A stretch of DNA of 64,000 bases from Moringa oleifera (GCA_021397835.1 JAJFZO010000609.1:3784001-3848000); one strand, 5' to 3'. Positions 47,233-59,860 are shown, counted from the stretch's first letter. Numbers and translations: made by a program. Notes: generated by a model from the sequence alone, not told the origin.

Positions 47233-47500
47233 GAAGGCCAAAGAACTTGCATTGAAGGCCAAAGAATGTAAGCCTTCAACACCAGTTCTGGAATAACTGG
47301 GGTTGAAGGCCAGAGAATGGGAACCTTCAATGTCAATTATGGAATAACTAATGTTGAAGGATATGTTACCTTGCTTTTTAAGGTTGGGGATCTAAATTTT
47401 TTTCTAGAGCCCGCCATAACATCCCGCAAAATTTTTTCTCTCTAGGTCAGAATTCTCCTCTTTACAGACTGTCCAGAAGCAGCTGCACAGCTAGCCATCC

Positions 47501-47915
47501 ATTCTCTGGCGATTCTCCTGTCTGTAGTCCATCCAGAACCAGTTGGGGTAGCTGCTGACAGCCTTTCCGGCACTCTCTGTTTTGGTCTCTGTACACACAG
47601 CCAGCCATCCATTCTCCAGCCATTCTCCTGTCTACAGTCCGTCCAAAACCAGCTGGGGTAGCTACTGGCAGCCTTTCCGACACTCTCTATTTTGGTCTCT
47701 ATCCACACAGCCAGCCATTCTCTGACCATTCCCCTGTCTATTGTTCGTCCAGAACTAGCTGGGGTAGCTGCTAGCAGCTTTTTCGGCACTCGTTTTGGTC
47801 TCTGTTCACACAGCAGCCATTCTCCGGCCATTCCCCTATCTGTTGTTCATCCAGAACCAACTGGGGTTGCTGCTTGCAACCTTTTCGGCCATCTTTTTGT
47901 TCTCTGTCCAGGTAG
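47501..47915. repeat. Minisatellite of about 106 bp, four copies
   Basis: Units start with ATTCTC(T/C)(G/A)G at 47,501, 47,611, 47,717 and 47,819. Each carries GTCCATCCAGAACCA-, GGGGTAGCTGCTG- and TTTTGGTCTCTGT-like parts. It lies just upstream of the transposase coding region and ends at a good splice donor (CAG/GTAGAT at 47,911), so transcripts probably include it as 5' untranslated exon. Frames through it are not preserved between units. Confidence 0.8.
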
Positions 47916-48331
47916 ATGAAATTTTATTTTGAGAAATTTTTGTTTAATTGTGTTAGGTGGATTGTTATTAATTGATAAAATTTTAGTTTTTTTCATTAGT
48001 ATATTTTGATGAACATATTTGGTATGAATAGATATATATTGATATATTTATTATTTCATAATTATTAAGATTTTTAGATTAATTGATAAATTAAAAATGT
48101 TAATTAGATGAATTAATTATATATTATGTGTAGATGAATTTATGGTTGAATTAATTTTTTTACGTAAGATTAATTGGTATATTTTATCAAATTTAATTAT
48201 ATTGATTTCATTGTCAACATAAATTAATATATTTAGTTAAATTTTAAATAGATAATTAATTATATTATGCTGTTCAAAATAGTATATTGGATGCTTGAAA
48301 AGTAAATAATTAAATATCTTTTAAATTTCAG

Positions 48332-51300
48332 AATGGATAAAACTTGGATATTTGCTGATAGAAGATTAGAGGCATATGATGTAGGGGTGAATAACTTTTT
48401 AGATTATGCTATTCAGAATAGTGATAACCCTGAATTAATTCGATATCCATGTATTAAATGTGGCAACATGAAGTGTCATAGCCCATATGAGATACAGAAT
48501 CATTTATATATATATATGGAGTTGATAGCAGCTATCAAAACTGGATATGGCATGGAGAAACCAGTATTGTTGGGTCTTCTACTAGTAAGAATGCTAAAGT
48601 TGTTAGGGAGGTAGAACACATCGAAGAAGTTGATAACACTGTAAAAATGGTATAAAAGGCATTTGCAGAGTATGATAGTAATCCTAACCACTTTGAAAGA
48701 TTACTTTGTGATGCTGAGAAACCTTTGTACTCTGGATTAGTGAAGTTTACTAAATTATCTGCTTTAGTTAAATTGTACAATTTGAAGGCAAAATACGATT
48801 GGTCCGATCAAAACTTCAGTGATCTTTTAAATTTGATTGCCGATATTTTGCTTGATAATAATGAAATGCCTACATCCATGTATGATGCCAAGAAAACATT
48901 AAATGCATTAGGGATGGAGTATCAAAAGATTCATGCCTATCTAAATGATTGCATATTATATCGGAAGGAGTTTTAAGATGACATTCAATGTCCAACTTGT
49001 GGACTTTCAAGATGGAAAGTAATGAAAAACGGTAACAAAATAAAGACTGGTGTGCCTGCTAAGGTGTTATGGTATTTTCCACCAATATCAAGATTTAGAA
49101 GAATGTTCAAAAGTTCTGAAATATCAAAACACCTTACATGGCATTCAAATAAAAAGGAAATTGATGGTTAGTTGTGGCGTCCATCGGATACACCATCATG
49201 GAAATTGGTTGACTATATGTGGCCAGAGTTTGCTTCAGAGCCAAGAAACTTAACGCTTGCTATATCAGTAGATGGGATTAATCCGCATAGTACATTGAGT
49301 AGTCGATATAGTTGTTGGCCGGTGATTATGGTGAACTATAATTTACCGCCATGGTTAACAATGAAGAGAAAGTTCATGATGTTGACGTTACTAATATTAG
49401 GTCCTAAACAACCTGGTAATGATATCGATGTCTATTTGGCTCCACTTATAGAAGACTTAAAAATGTTATGGGACACAGGAGTAAAAGTATATGATGCGTA
49501 CCGTAATGAGTCATTCAACTTGAAAGCTATTTTGTTATGGACAATCAATGATTTTCCTGCATATGGTAATTTACCTGGTTGCACTGTTAAAGGGTATTAT
49601 GCTTATCCTATCTGTGCTGAGAACACCTAAGCTAGTCACTTAAAATATAGTAAAAAGATGTCATATGTTGGACACAGGAGATTCTTACCACGGCATCATC
49701 CTTACCACAGACAGAAAAAGGCCTTCAATGGTGAACAAGAATTCAAAATTGCTCCCCAACCATTAAGCAGTGAAGAAGTCTTTCAAAAAGTTTAATGTTT
49801 AGTAAATTCATGGGAAAAGTCAAAGAAACGAAGTGCAATGGGTAAAGAAGATATTGTTACACAGTGCTGGAAAAAGAGGTCGATTTTCTTTGATTTACCA
49901 TATTGGAAGTTCATGCATATCAGACATATTCTAGATGTCATGCACATTGAAAAGAATATTTGTGATAGTCTTCTTGGGACATTGCTTGATATTTCAGGAA
50001 AATCTAAAGATGAATTAACAATAAGAATGGATTTGAAAGACATGGGGTTAAGGTCTGAGTTGGAACCACAAGTTCATCTTAATCGTACATTTCTACCACT
50101 TGCATGCTACACTTTATCTAGAGAAGAAAAAAAATATTCTGTAAAGTTTTCAGTGAGATTAAGGTCCCAGATGGGTATTCTTTAAACATCAGAAATCTAG
50201 TATCCATGGACAACTTGAAACTATATGGGTTGAAGTAGCATGATTGTCACATCCTAATGCAACAACTTTTACTTATTGCTTTACGAGGTGTGCTACCCAA
50301 ACATGTTAGATATGCTCTCATTAGACTTTGCATGTTCTTCAATTTGTTATGCCAAAAGGTGGTGGACGTGTCAAAGTTAGATGGAATTTAAAACGAACTT
50401 GTCACAACACTTTGTTTGCTTGAGAAGTACTTTCCTTCCAGTTTTTTTGATATTATGGTCCACCTCACAGTTCATCTTATCGGAGAAGTAAAATTATGTG
50501 GTCTTGTGTTTTTACAATGGATGTACCCATTTGAAAGATACATGAAAGTGTTAAAGGGTTATGTTTGAAATCGTAATAGACTTGAGGGTAGTATTGCTAA
50601 GTTGTACATTGCAAAATAGGCATTAGAATTCTGCGTTGACTATTTATCTGGTATGAATATTATTGGAATTCCCCTATGAAAGAATGTACTTGGTCATTCA
50701 ACTCGAAATGAAAAAGCTCTAACTAGTGAAAGTGTTGAGAAAGCTGATAATGTCATCTTTCATCAAGCGCACTTGTATGTTTTGATAAATACGAGTGAAG
50801 TTCAACCATATATAAGGTAATTAAATTTTATGACCCATAGTTTATTATTATATGAAATAATATTTGAATTATTGTATGATGATTTATTCTTAACATGCAG
50901 TGAGCACTTAAATCAGTTAAGGGTCGACAATTCTACCAAGTCAAAACGACTCAAATGGTTACATGATGAATAAAATCGAACCTTAAGTAATACTTATTGT
51001 TGTCTAGACATTAAATTTATTTTTAATATGGTGATTTATCATTCTATGAAGTTATACAAGAAATATGGAAACTAGATTATACAACTTTCAGAGTTTTAGT
51101 TTTCAAATGTGATTGGATTGAGAATAGTAGCGGTGTTAAAGTTGATGATCTAGGAGTTGTGCTAGTTGATTTCAATCGGATTGAACATAAGAATGATCAG
51201 TTTATATTGGCTTCACAAGCAAGAAAAGTATTTTACATTGAATATCCAATTAATGCCAAATGGTCTCTAGTGCTGTCAACACCTCCACAAGACTATGATG

Positions 51301-51437
51301 AAGATGATGATTTATGCGATATTAGTATGAAGCACATGTCTTCTTGTAATAATTTGTCACATACTGATTTATTTGACCAAATGGATGAGCATCATCTTGT
51401 GTATGCTCGAGACAATGATGAAAGATTGTGGGTTTGA
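48332..51437 (+). pseudogene. CACTA transposase (TNPD/TNP2-like)
   Basis: The start MDKTWIFADRR at 48,333 follows the acceptor AATTTCAG, implying a 5'UTR intron from 47,911. The N-terminal Transpos_assoc-type domain has IRYPCIKCGNMKCH. The Transposase_21 region contains SVDGINPH (first catalytic Asp), GNDIDVYLAPLIEDL, WTINDFPAYGNLPG (second Asp) and LDVMHIEKNICDS (third acidic position). A DUF4218-like part follows (50,260-50,680: SSFFDIMVHLTVHLIGE, WMYPFERYMKVLKGYV), then an intron at about 50,819-50,900, then a DUF4216-like part (51,060-51,290: FILASQARKVFYIEYP). Damage includes a frame change inside a TATATA run near 48,505 and stops at about 48,652, 48,975, 49,168, 49,629, 49,795, 50,218, 50,389, 50,567 and 50,618. 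The intact enzyme would cut and join the element ends in the nucleus. Confidence 0.92.
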
Positions 51438-51585
51438 GTATTTTTTAAGGTTGTAATCAATTGCCTCATGTGTCAAAGTTATTGTGTTTTTTTTATAATT
51501 TTATTTTATTTTTTTAATTTTATCATGTTATATCATATTTTGCATATATAATGCTAACCATATTTTGTTATTGTTCATAGATTTG

Positions 51586-54500
51586 ATGGATCCTTCTGAA
51601 CACTCAAGTGAAGGCTCTAAAGGGCCCAAAAAACGAGGTATCACTGGTATGCCTAAGATGATTAAGAGTCGTGCTTTCGGAATTAAGCTCACGATCGAGG
51701 TAAATGATAAAGGTCAACCAATTATGAGGAATGGCATCCAATTCAATAGCTATATTGGGGTGTTGGTACGTAATACAGTGCCTATAAATATCGTGAATTA
51801 GCACTCAGTAAGCATTGAAATGAACAATAAGATTTGGGAGACAATATTGATAAGTTAAATGAAACAAAATGTGGTATTGCTTTTCACTTAGTTTACTGCT
51901 AATTAATTTGATTTGCACCAATCCACGTTTTTATAATATGTTGTAAGGGACGTATGATATTGATGCGAGCATGAAAAGGTACGTACTTCAGTCTACTACA
52001 AACAAATGGAGGAACTTCAAGACCAATCTTACATCAAAGCACATATTCCCTCACATTGATGACTTGAAATTTTTATCATTTCCACCTAAAGAATATAGCA
52101 GTGCTATTGATGTTGGGATGTGGCAGGAATTTGTGAACTCTCGTATAACAAAAGAGTTTCAAGTATATATTTATAATTAGTAAAGTTTTTGTTTATACAA
52201 TTTTCTCCAAACGTTGATGTGTATTGATCTTATAGGAAAAGAGACAAATAGCAAAAGAGAAAAGAAAGAAGAATGTGTACGATCATCGTCTATCTAGAAA
52301 GGGATTTGCAAGGCTGGAAAGTGAACTTGTAAGTTTTTCTTTTTCATTTATTATGTTTATAATTGATAATATATTCATTTGGTAATACATTCTAAAATCT
52401 AACATGTTCACTCTTTATGTTAAAAAAAAGAAATAAGCATTGGGTAACGATGCTCAAATTGATCGTGCCTTATTGTGGAAGGCTTCATGACAGAATAAAA
52501 AGGGAGAATATGTGAATGATGCGAGCCGACTGTGTAGGGAAAGAATTGTAAGTATGGTTCAACTTTTTTCTAGCATTTATAGTAATAAATTTCATGTTTA
52601 TTGATTAATTTTATTATAACATTGTAGGATGAGTTGATGACACAGAGCACACAGGGTAAATTTACAAACTTCGGTCCAGAAGATGTACTGACGAAAGCTC
52701 TTGGTACACTTGAGCTCCCCGGACGAATTAGAGGTCAAGGATCTAGGGTAACTATCACATCTTATTTTGGGAAGCCCAAAAAGTTAAATGTCCCTCAAGG
52801 TATGCAATGTTATCAACAGCAATTGGCAGAGATGATAAGGTGGTTTACAGAGCATAAAGAAGTTTTGACAAACATTATTGCGAATAAAAATGATGATGTC
52901 CAGTAAGAAAAATCTACAATGCAATTTCGTTCAAATAAAGCTAGCAATAATATAACTGGGTTATTGGAGGAAGAAGAATATCCAATACCTCAATCACCTA
53001 TGCCAGTCACACCACCAGCACCTGCACCTACAGTGGCACCACACGACAACAAAGTATGTTACATGTTATTCATAGTAGATGTGACATTAATAATATTACG
53101 AACATAAATTCTGTTTTTTTGGATCATTACAGTGTGAGCCATGCCATATGTTCATCCAATCATCAGACTACATAGTGGCAAGTGGGGTTATCTTCATGGA
53201 TCATACTCTTAATCAGATCATCCACGGGCGTCCATTATTTTCTGGTGATGTTTGGGTGACAATGGATGTAGCTATTCATGGTGATGCACCGTTGCCTCAT
53301 CCTAACCCAAAAGGTGGATTGACAAATGTCTTTTTTGCACTTGGTTCAGTTGTTGCTTGGCCTCGAGATTGGGTCATTGTTGGTACACATGAGGTAATGT
53401 TTTTGGTAATATATTTTATAAAGTCAACCTATTAATGTCAACTAAGTTTGCAAAATTTTTTCAACTATCGACTATAAAGCAATAAGGTAAGTTGCCAGTT
53501 AAGAAAGCACTAACATTGACAAAACCACAATCATCACAACAAGTATCTTTCGTTGGGCTACCACAAGGATTACAGAAGATGTATAATTATGTGAATAAGG
53601 TGATGGCACCTGATGAAGCAACACACATACCTTTTACTAAAGTTTTTACTTATGATGGACATGTATTTGTGGCTCGAGAAGATATCATGCAATTTTGTCA
53701 CATGGAAGAGCTAAGTGTCACCATTATTCAGGCTTACATTGTGTACGTATGTTTTCTGAATTTTTATTTGGTTATTATTATTTAGCTACATCATATTTAT
53801 ATTTTTCTTACTCTTTATTATTTCAGTAAACTTTATACAGATTTAGCTGCACTTGGCTTGAGAAAGTATTTTGTATTTGCTAATCTGTCAACTTTGTCAT
53901 ATGGAATGTCTATAAGTATAGACACTCAAGCTCGTCACTTAGCCAATAGAATGATAGATCCATGTGACGAAGGAGTAATGGTATTTCCTTATAACTTGAG
54001 GTAAGTTATAATACTAATTAAAATTATTAATATATTTGTTTAATATATTTTTTACATTTATTTTTCATAATGTAGGCAGCACTGGTTGTTGATAGTTGTC
54101 GAGCTTCGTAATTTTGTGTATAGTATTTTTGATCCTTTGAACCATGGTTCTCGTCAAGAACTAGATCAACTTATGTCCACTAAGTGAAAATATTTTCATT
54201 TATATATTTTTTTCTTACTCTTAATAATATTGATTATTTTCTATTGGCAGTTCTTTTAAATTGTTTCAAGTTTTCAAAGAATCAAGCAATAGGCGCATTC
54301 CTAGGAGTATTCCTGCTAAGGTATGTATATTTAAACCTATATGTGATGTTAGTTTTATTTATTTTGTAAAATGTAATAATGATAAATTTTTAATGCAGTG
54401 TCCACATCAGCCTTCAAATACTGAGTATGGATATTATATTATGAAATTTTTAAAGGACATCATTGATAGATATGATAGAAATATCCCATATGCAAAAATG

Positions 54501-54665
54501 ATAAGTTTTTAATCATTTGCTTATGTAAATACTTAAGTAATTAATTGATATATTTATTAAAAATTTTAATTGGACTAACTTTTTTTTTTTTTTGAAATAT
54601 AGTTAGTGGACATAGATACTTACACCCAACCGGATATTGATGAAGTTAGAAAGGAGGTTGGATAA
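51586..54665 (+). pseudogene. Second CACTA gene: Transposase_24-like region plus Ulp1/C48-like domain
   Basis: Start MDPSEHSSEGSKGPKKRG at 51,586, six bases after an intron acceptor. Exons can be followed: GIQFNSYIGVLVRNTVPINI with a stop after VN; MKRYVLQSTTNKWRNFKTNL; KEKRKKNVYDHRLSRKGFAR; FGPEDVLTKALGTLELPGRI and VTITSYFGKPKKLN, all in the style of plant transposase family 24. A middle part (53,130-53,395) holds GDVWVTMDVAIHGDAPLPHP. The C-terminal part resembles a Ulp1 (SUMO protease, C48) domain: QHWLLIVVELRNFVYSIFDP supplies the His and Asp region and QPSNTEYGYYIMKFLKDII the Gln and nucleophile region. Relatives read ECGYYVM where this has EYGYYIM, so the Cys is lost. The order, splice sites and stops are seen; the protease role is inferred from the family. 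Confidence 0.8.
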
Positions 54666-55045
54666 TTTCTTTGGAGTGCCATATTAGAAAATTGAATCTT
54701 GAAGATTTTTGTACACATGACCATTATTGAATTTATATAGTTGAATTTTTAAGATTGTGTAATATTTTAACTCATGTATAGTACATATAGAGTTCAATTA
54801 TAACATCAAACTTTAGTGATCTTTTGTTTTGTTTGTCTCTTATTATTTTTTTAGATTACATTATTTTGAGTGTTTTCAGATATGAAAGAAGTAATGACGA
54901 TCTCTGTTAGAATGGTATTGAAGTGTATAACATTAAAATTTTAGTTGCATATATATTGTGAAGAATTGTATTGATGTATATGGATGATGTGAAAACAGGT
55001 TTTGGATAATTTGAATATAAATTTTTTTTATTTATTTTGAAATAA
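54666..55045. other. 3' flank of the second CACTA gene
   Basis: AT-rich, with no open frame; probably the 3' untranslated and terminator region before the subterminal repeats. Confidence 0.5.
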
Positions 55046-55459
55046 ATAAAAAAATACCTTTAATGGGTATCCTCTTTTAACGACAGTTTCAACAGAACTA
55101 TCGTTAAAGGGTCCCCCTTTTTAATGATAGTTTCGTTGAAACTGTCATTAAAGGGTATCCCCTTTTAACGGCAGTTCTGTTTGAAACTGTCATTAAAGGG
55201 TACCCCCTTTAACGACAGTTCCAACAGAATTGTCATTAAAAAGTCACCCCGTTAATGACAGTTTTATTGTTCCAACAGAATTGTCATTAAAAAGTCACCC
55301 CGTTAATGACAATTTTAATAAAACTGTCATTAAAAGGTAATGCTTTCAATGACAGTTCAATAACTGTCATTAAAACTTCTTCCCTTTAATGATATGAACA
55401 AAGATCATAATTTTACAACTGTCATTAAAAACCATTTTTAACTATCATTAAAGCTTTTA
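55046..55459. repeat. Right subterminal palindrome array
   Basis: Tandem hairpin units of about 50-60 bp with stems such as TTTTAACGACAGTT/AACTATCGTTAAAG and TTTAATGACAGTT/AACTGTCATTAAA. A 40-bp piece starting CCAACAGAATTGTC is perfectly duplicated at 55,221 and 55,272. It mirrors the left array in stem sequence, as expected for binding sites of one protein. Confidence 0.85.
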
Positions 55460-55471
55460 TTTGTAGTAGTG
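55460..55471 (-). repeat. CACTA terminal inverted repeat, right
   Basis: TTTGTAGTAGTG, the exact complement of the left end. Confidence 0.95.
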
Positions 55472-55512
55472 AATGTTCTTGCCAATATAACTTCTTAGCA
55501 AGTTCCCTTAGC
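55472..55512 (-). pseudogene. Gypsy integrase remnant, part 1
   Basis: On minus it reads GNLLRSYIGKNI, which leads in frame into QWNLVLP at 44,880 once the CACTA element and one copy of its 3-bp duplication are set aside. It ends at or inside the start of the telomere-like array. Confidence 0.7.
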
Positions 55513-58500
55513 TCGAATCAGACCCTAAGGTCGAAACCTTAAACCCTCAACTCGACCATAAGCCCTAAATTCTAACCCCTAAACCTTAAACCCTAAACTC
55601 TAACCCCTAAATCCTAAACCCTAACTTTTTTAACCTTAACCCTCTCCATATACCATAAACATTAAAACCCTAAACACTAATTCTAAACAGTGACCCCTAA
55701 ATCTTACACCTAAAACCTTGAAACCAAACCCTTAAAGCTTAAAGTCTAACATATAAACCCTAAACTCTCAACCTTAACCGCCAACCCCAAACCTTAATCC
55801 CTCAACCTAAACTTCTAAATCCCAAATCAAAATTCTACACCCTAAACTAATCCTTAATTCATAAACCCTAAAAACTGAAACCATAATCCCCAAAACCTAA
55901 CCCCTAAACCCCAAACTCAAATCCTAAATCCTAACCGTTAACTCTAAACCCAACACCCTAAACCTTAAACCTTAACCCTTAACTCCTAAAATCTAACCCC
56001 TAAACTTTAAACACTAAATAATAAACCTTAACCTTTAAACCCAAAATTCTAAACCTTAAACAGTAAACCCTAACCTTAAAACCCAAAACCTTAAATGATA
56101 AACCATAAGCCATAAATGTTAAACCTTAACCCCTAAATCTAAACAACTAAACCCTAAACCCTAAATCTCAGCTTATAAACCCTAAACCTAACCTCCTAAA
56201 CCTAACTCTAAACCTAAAACCCTAACCCCTAAATCATAAAATCTAAACCAAACCTATAACCCATAAATCCTAACCCTTTGAGCCTAACTCAACACATTAA
56301 CCCAAATCAAAAACCAAAAACACTAACCTCTAAACCATGGCCTCTAAAACTTGACATTTAAATACTAAACCCTAAAGCCTTAATTGTAAAAGCTAAACCA
56401 TAAATCCTAACCCTAAATCCTAACCATTAAGCCCAAAAACCTAAGTCTTAAGTCCTAACCCTTTAACTTCAACCTTTAAACCATAACCCCGAAACTCTAA
56501 TCTTTAAACCTTAATCCTAAATCATAGCCCCAAAACCCACCCTTAACCCTAAATGGTAAAAGCTAACTCTAAACTCCAAATTTTAAAGCTTAACCCCCCA
56601 AACCCAAAACCATAAATCCTTAACCCTAGACCTTATGTCCTAACCCTTAAACCTAAAGTACTAAACCATAACCCCTAAACACTAAGCCCTTAACCATAAA
56701 CTTTTAACTCTAAACTTAAGACAGTAAACCCTAAACCCTAAATTATAATTCCTAACCACTAAGTCCTAAACCCTAAATTGTAAACCCTAACCACTAAGTC
56801 CTAAACCTTGACCCTAACTAGTAAAACCCTAGACCTTAAACCCTTAATTCAAACTATATCTAACCTATGAACCTTAAACGTTAACCTTTAAACCTTAAAA
56901 CCAAATGCTTAAACTCTAACCATTAAACCCTAAACCCTAACCCTATCTCGTAGCCCTTAAACACTAAACCTTAAAACCTAACCTCTAACTCAAAATCCCT
57001 AAACCTTGATCACTACACCTTGCAACACTAAACTATAATCTTAGACCCTAAATCCTAAATACTAAACACTAAAACCTAACCTTTAAACCTTAAATTTTAG
57101 ACCTAAACCGCTAAACCTAAACACACAGTCATTAAGCTTTAAACAAAAAACACAAACCTTCAAACCATAATCCTAAAACGGTAAGCCCTAAACTTGAAAC
57201 TTTAAATGCTAAAGTCCAAATTCTGAACCCTAAATCCTTAACCCTAAATCCCCAACCCTAAAACCATAAGCCCGAAACTGTAAACCTTAACCCGTAACTC
57301 TTAAACCCTAAATCCATATGCATGAACCCTTACTAGTGAACCCTAAACTCTACTCTTAACCTTAAATCTTAACATTAAAAACTCTAAATCCTCATCCTTA
57401 AACCTTAACCTAACTCTTACCCTTAAATCATTAACTTTCACCCTTAACCCATAAACCATAACCCCTAAACCCTAACCAGTAAACCCTAAACTCTATCTTT
57501 AACCCTTCAATTTTAACATCAAAATCTTTAAACCCTAATCCCTAAACACTAAATCATAAATCGTAACACCTAAACCTTAAACCTTAACCCTTACCCTTAA
57601 ACTCTAAACCTTAAACTTTAACTCCAAAGCCTTAAACCTTAAACCTTAACTCCTAATCCCAAACCCTAACCTTTAAACCCAAACTGCTAACCCTTGACGC
57701 CTAACTCCCAAACCCTAACCCCTAAACCGAAATTATTAACCTTTAACCCTTAAATAACCTGTAAAACTTAAACTTTAAACCCTAATTTTTAAATAAAAAC
57801 CCTGAAATCGTAAACCCTAAATCTTAATTCCTAAACCCAAGTCCAAAACCCTAGCTACTAAACCTAAATCCCTGAGCTCTAACCGCTAAACCTAAACCTC
57901 AAAACCTTAACCCCAAAACTCGAAACCTTAACCGTTATACCCTATCTCCTATTTCTAGATGGCTAAACCATAAGGCTTAACCCTTAAGCCGTCAATCCTA
58001 AATCTTAAATTCTAAACCCTAACCCCTAAACTAAAACCACGAAATCCTCTCCCTAAAAACCTGAACCATAAATCTTGAACCCTAAATCCTAACCCCAAAC
58101 CCATAACCCTTAACTATAACCGCTAAACTGTAAACCTAAATTTAAAAACTTAACCCCTAACCTCTTACCTCTAAATCCAAACCCAAAACCTTAAACCCTC
58201 ACTTATAAATCTTGAAACTTAAACCCAAATCCGTAAACCATAAACTTTAAACCCTAACCTAGAAACCATAAACTCTAAATGCAAAACCTTAATATTAAAA
58301 CCTAAACCCAAAACTCTAAATTTTTAACCTTAAATAGTACATCTTATACCCTAACCTCTAAATCTAACACTTAAACCCTCAATTAAATCCCTTAAACAAT
58401 AAAATTGAAACCATAACCCCTAAATCAAACTCTTAAATGCTAAATCATGACCCTTAAAACCTTGAATCTTAAGCCATAAACTCTAACATCTAACCCCCGA

Positions 58501-59365
58501 AACCCCCACCTATAACTCTTAAATGCTAGACCCTCAACCTAAACCCTTAAGTCCTAAGCCTTAACCATCAAACCTTAACTCGTACACCCTACACCCTAAA
58601 CCGCGAATTCTAAACCTTAAACCTTAGCCTTGAAACTATAAATCTAAAACTTTAAAATTTTAAACCTTATGCCTTAAATCCAAACCTTGAACTCTAACCA
58701 GTAAACCAATCAGAAACCATATACCTTAAATCTTAACCCTTAAACCCTCATACATAACCCTAAATCCTAGCCCTTAGACAGTAATCATTAAAACCCTTCA
58801 CTTTAAACAATAGTTCTTAACCGTAAAACCTTACACCTCAAACCCTAAACCCTAAACTTAAACCCTAACCATTAACCCCTAAAATATACACCCCGAACCC
58901 TAAATCCTAGCCTAAAAACCTTAGACCCTAAACCCAAAACTCGAAACCTTAAACCTGAACCCTAACACATAAACCCTCTAGACACTAATTACGAGACCTA
59001 AACCCTAACACATAAACCTTAAAATCTTAATCATAACCCTAAAATGTAAATCCTAAACCCATAACCCCAAACTGTACACCCTGAATCCTGGCCCCTAAAC
59101 GATAAATTCTAAACCTTAACCCCTAACCCTTAATCCCCAACGCAAGCTCGAATCCTAAACCTTTAGCCAAATGCCTAGACCCTAATCATTAAACCCTAAA
59201 CCTTAAACCCATGAACCTTAAACTCTAAACCCTAACCCTTAAACCATAAACTGTAAACTCAAACCTCCAATCACTAAACCTTAAATCCTAAAACATAACC
59301 CCTAAACCATAAAGGCTAAACTATGAACGCTAAACCCTAAACTTTAACCCCTAAACCATAAGGCC
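55510..59365 (-). repeat. Degenerate telomere-like array, G-rich strand on -
   Basis: About 3.85 kb of CCCTAAA variants (CCTTAAA, CCCTAAC, ACCTTAA) on +, so the G-rich strand is on minus: the opposite orientation to 16,861-24,010. Perfect runs are short. I noticed no higher-order unit as clear as in the left array. No coding content. Confidence 0.92.
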
Positions 59366-59860
59366 TAACTAAAACTATATTTTGAAGGAACAATATTAGG
59401 AATGAAATCGGTGTAACTTTGTTGGAAATTTTTTTGGTAGAGTACAAGCATAAGTTTGACCAAATTTGAATGAAAATAGGAGATAAAAGGCTCATTACCA
59501 ATCTTTATAACAAAGGGATACAAAAAAATCACAACCCTAGGGACAATAAACAAGAATGCAAAAATTTCACAACTCAACAATCAAATAGATATAGATGAAC
59601 ACCACCATAAAAGTTACAGAGTTATTTCTCACCCCTCAATGGCTCCCAACCAAAGAGATCTCAAAGAGTTTTTGCACATACAACTACAGTCTAAGCTATC
59701 TATTAAGTTTAAAGCATGAAAATAAGTGTGCATGGAAAAACTCTCCATGCATTGCGATTTCAAAACAAATTGCACTTGAAATATAAGTAGGCCTAAACTA
59801 TAATCAAAGTTGTTTCTTAAAATCTAAAAGTTTATTTGTCCCTATTTTTTGTTAGGTCCA
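59366..59860. other. Unique spacer between two repeat arrays
   Basis: About 500 bp of ordinary complexity. It has no recognised gene or TE motif; the short frames (59,365-59,580 minus, 59,595-59,786 plus) have no recognisable features. It could be a retroelement fragment. Confidence 0.4.

Larger units (their letters stand above)
44883..55471 (+). mobile_element. CACTA (En/Spm) DNA transposon
   Basis: A 10.6-kb element bounded by CACTACTACAAA at 44,883 and its reverse complement ending at 55,471. Flanking bases are AGT on the left and AAT on the right, a 3-bp target duplication with one change. The flanks join in frame into a gypsy integrase reading, which fixes the borders. Inside, in order, are palindromic subterminal repeats, a CTG/CAG-rich palindrome, captured PsbP-domain gene exons on minus, a second copy of the palindrome, a minisatellite, a TNPD-type transposase, a second multi-exon gene with a Ulp1-like end, and right subterminal palindromes. 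Both genes have stops and frameshifts, so this copy is non-autonomous now. Confidence 0.95.

Noticed and set aside
47442..47919. Open frames across the 106-bp repeat on both strands
   Set aside because: Unit lengths differ by amounts that are not multiples of three, so the frame changes between units; it is better seen as a 5' leader minisatellite.
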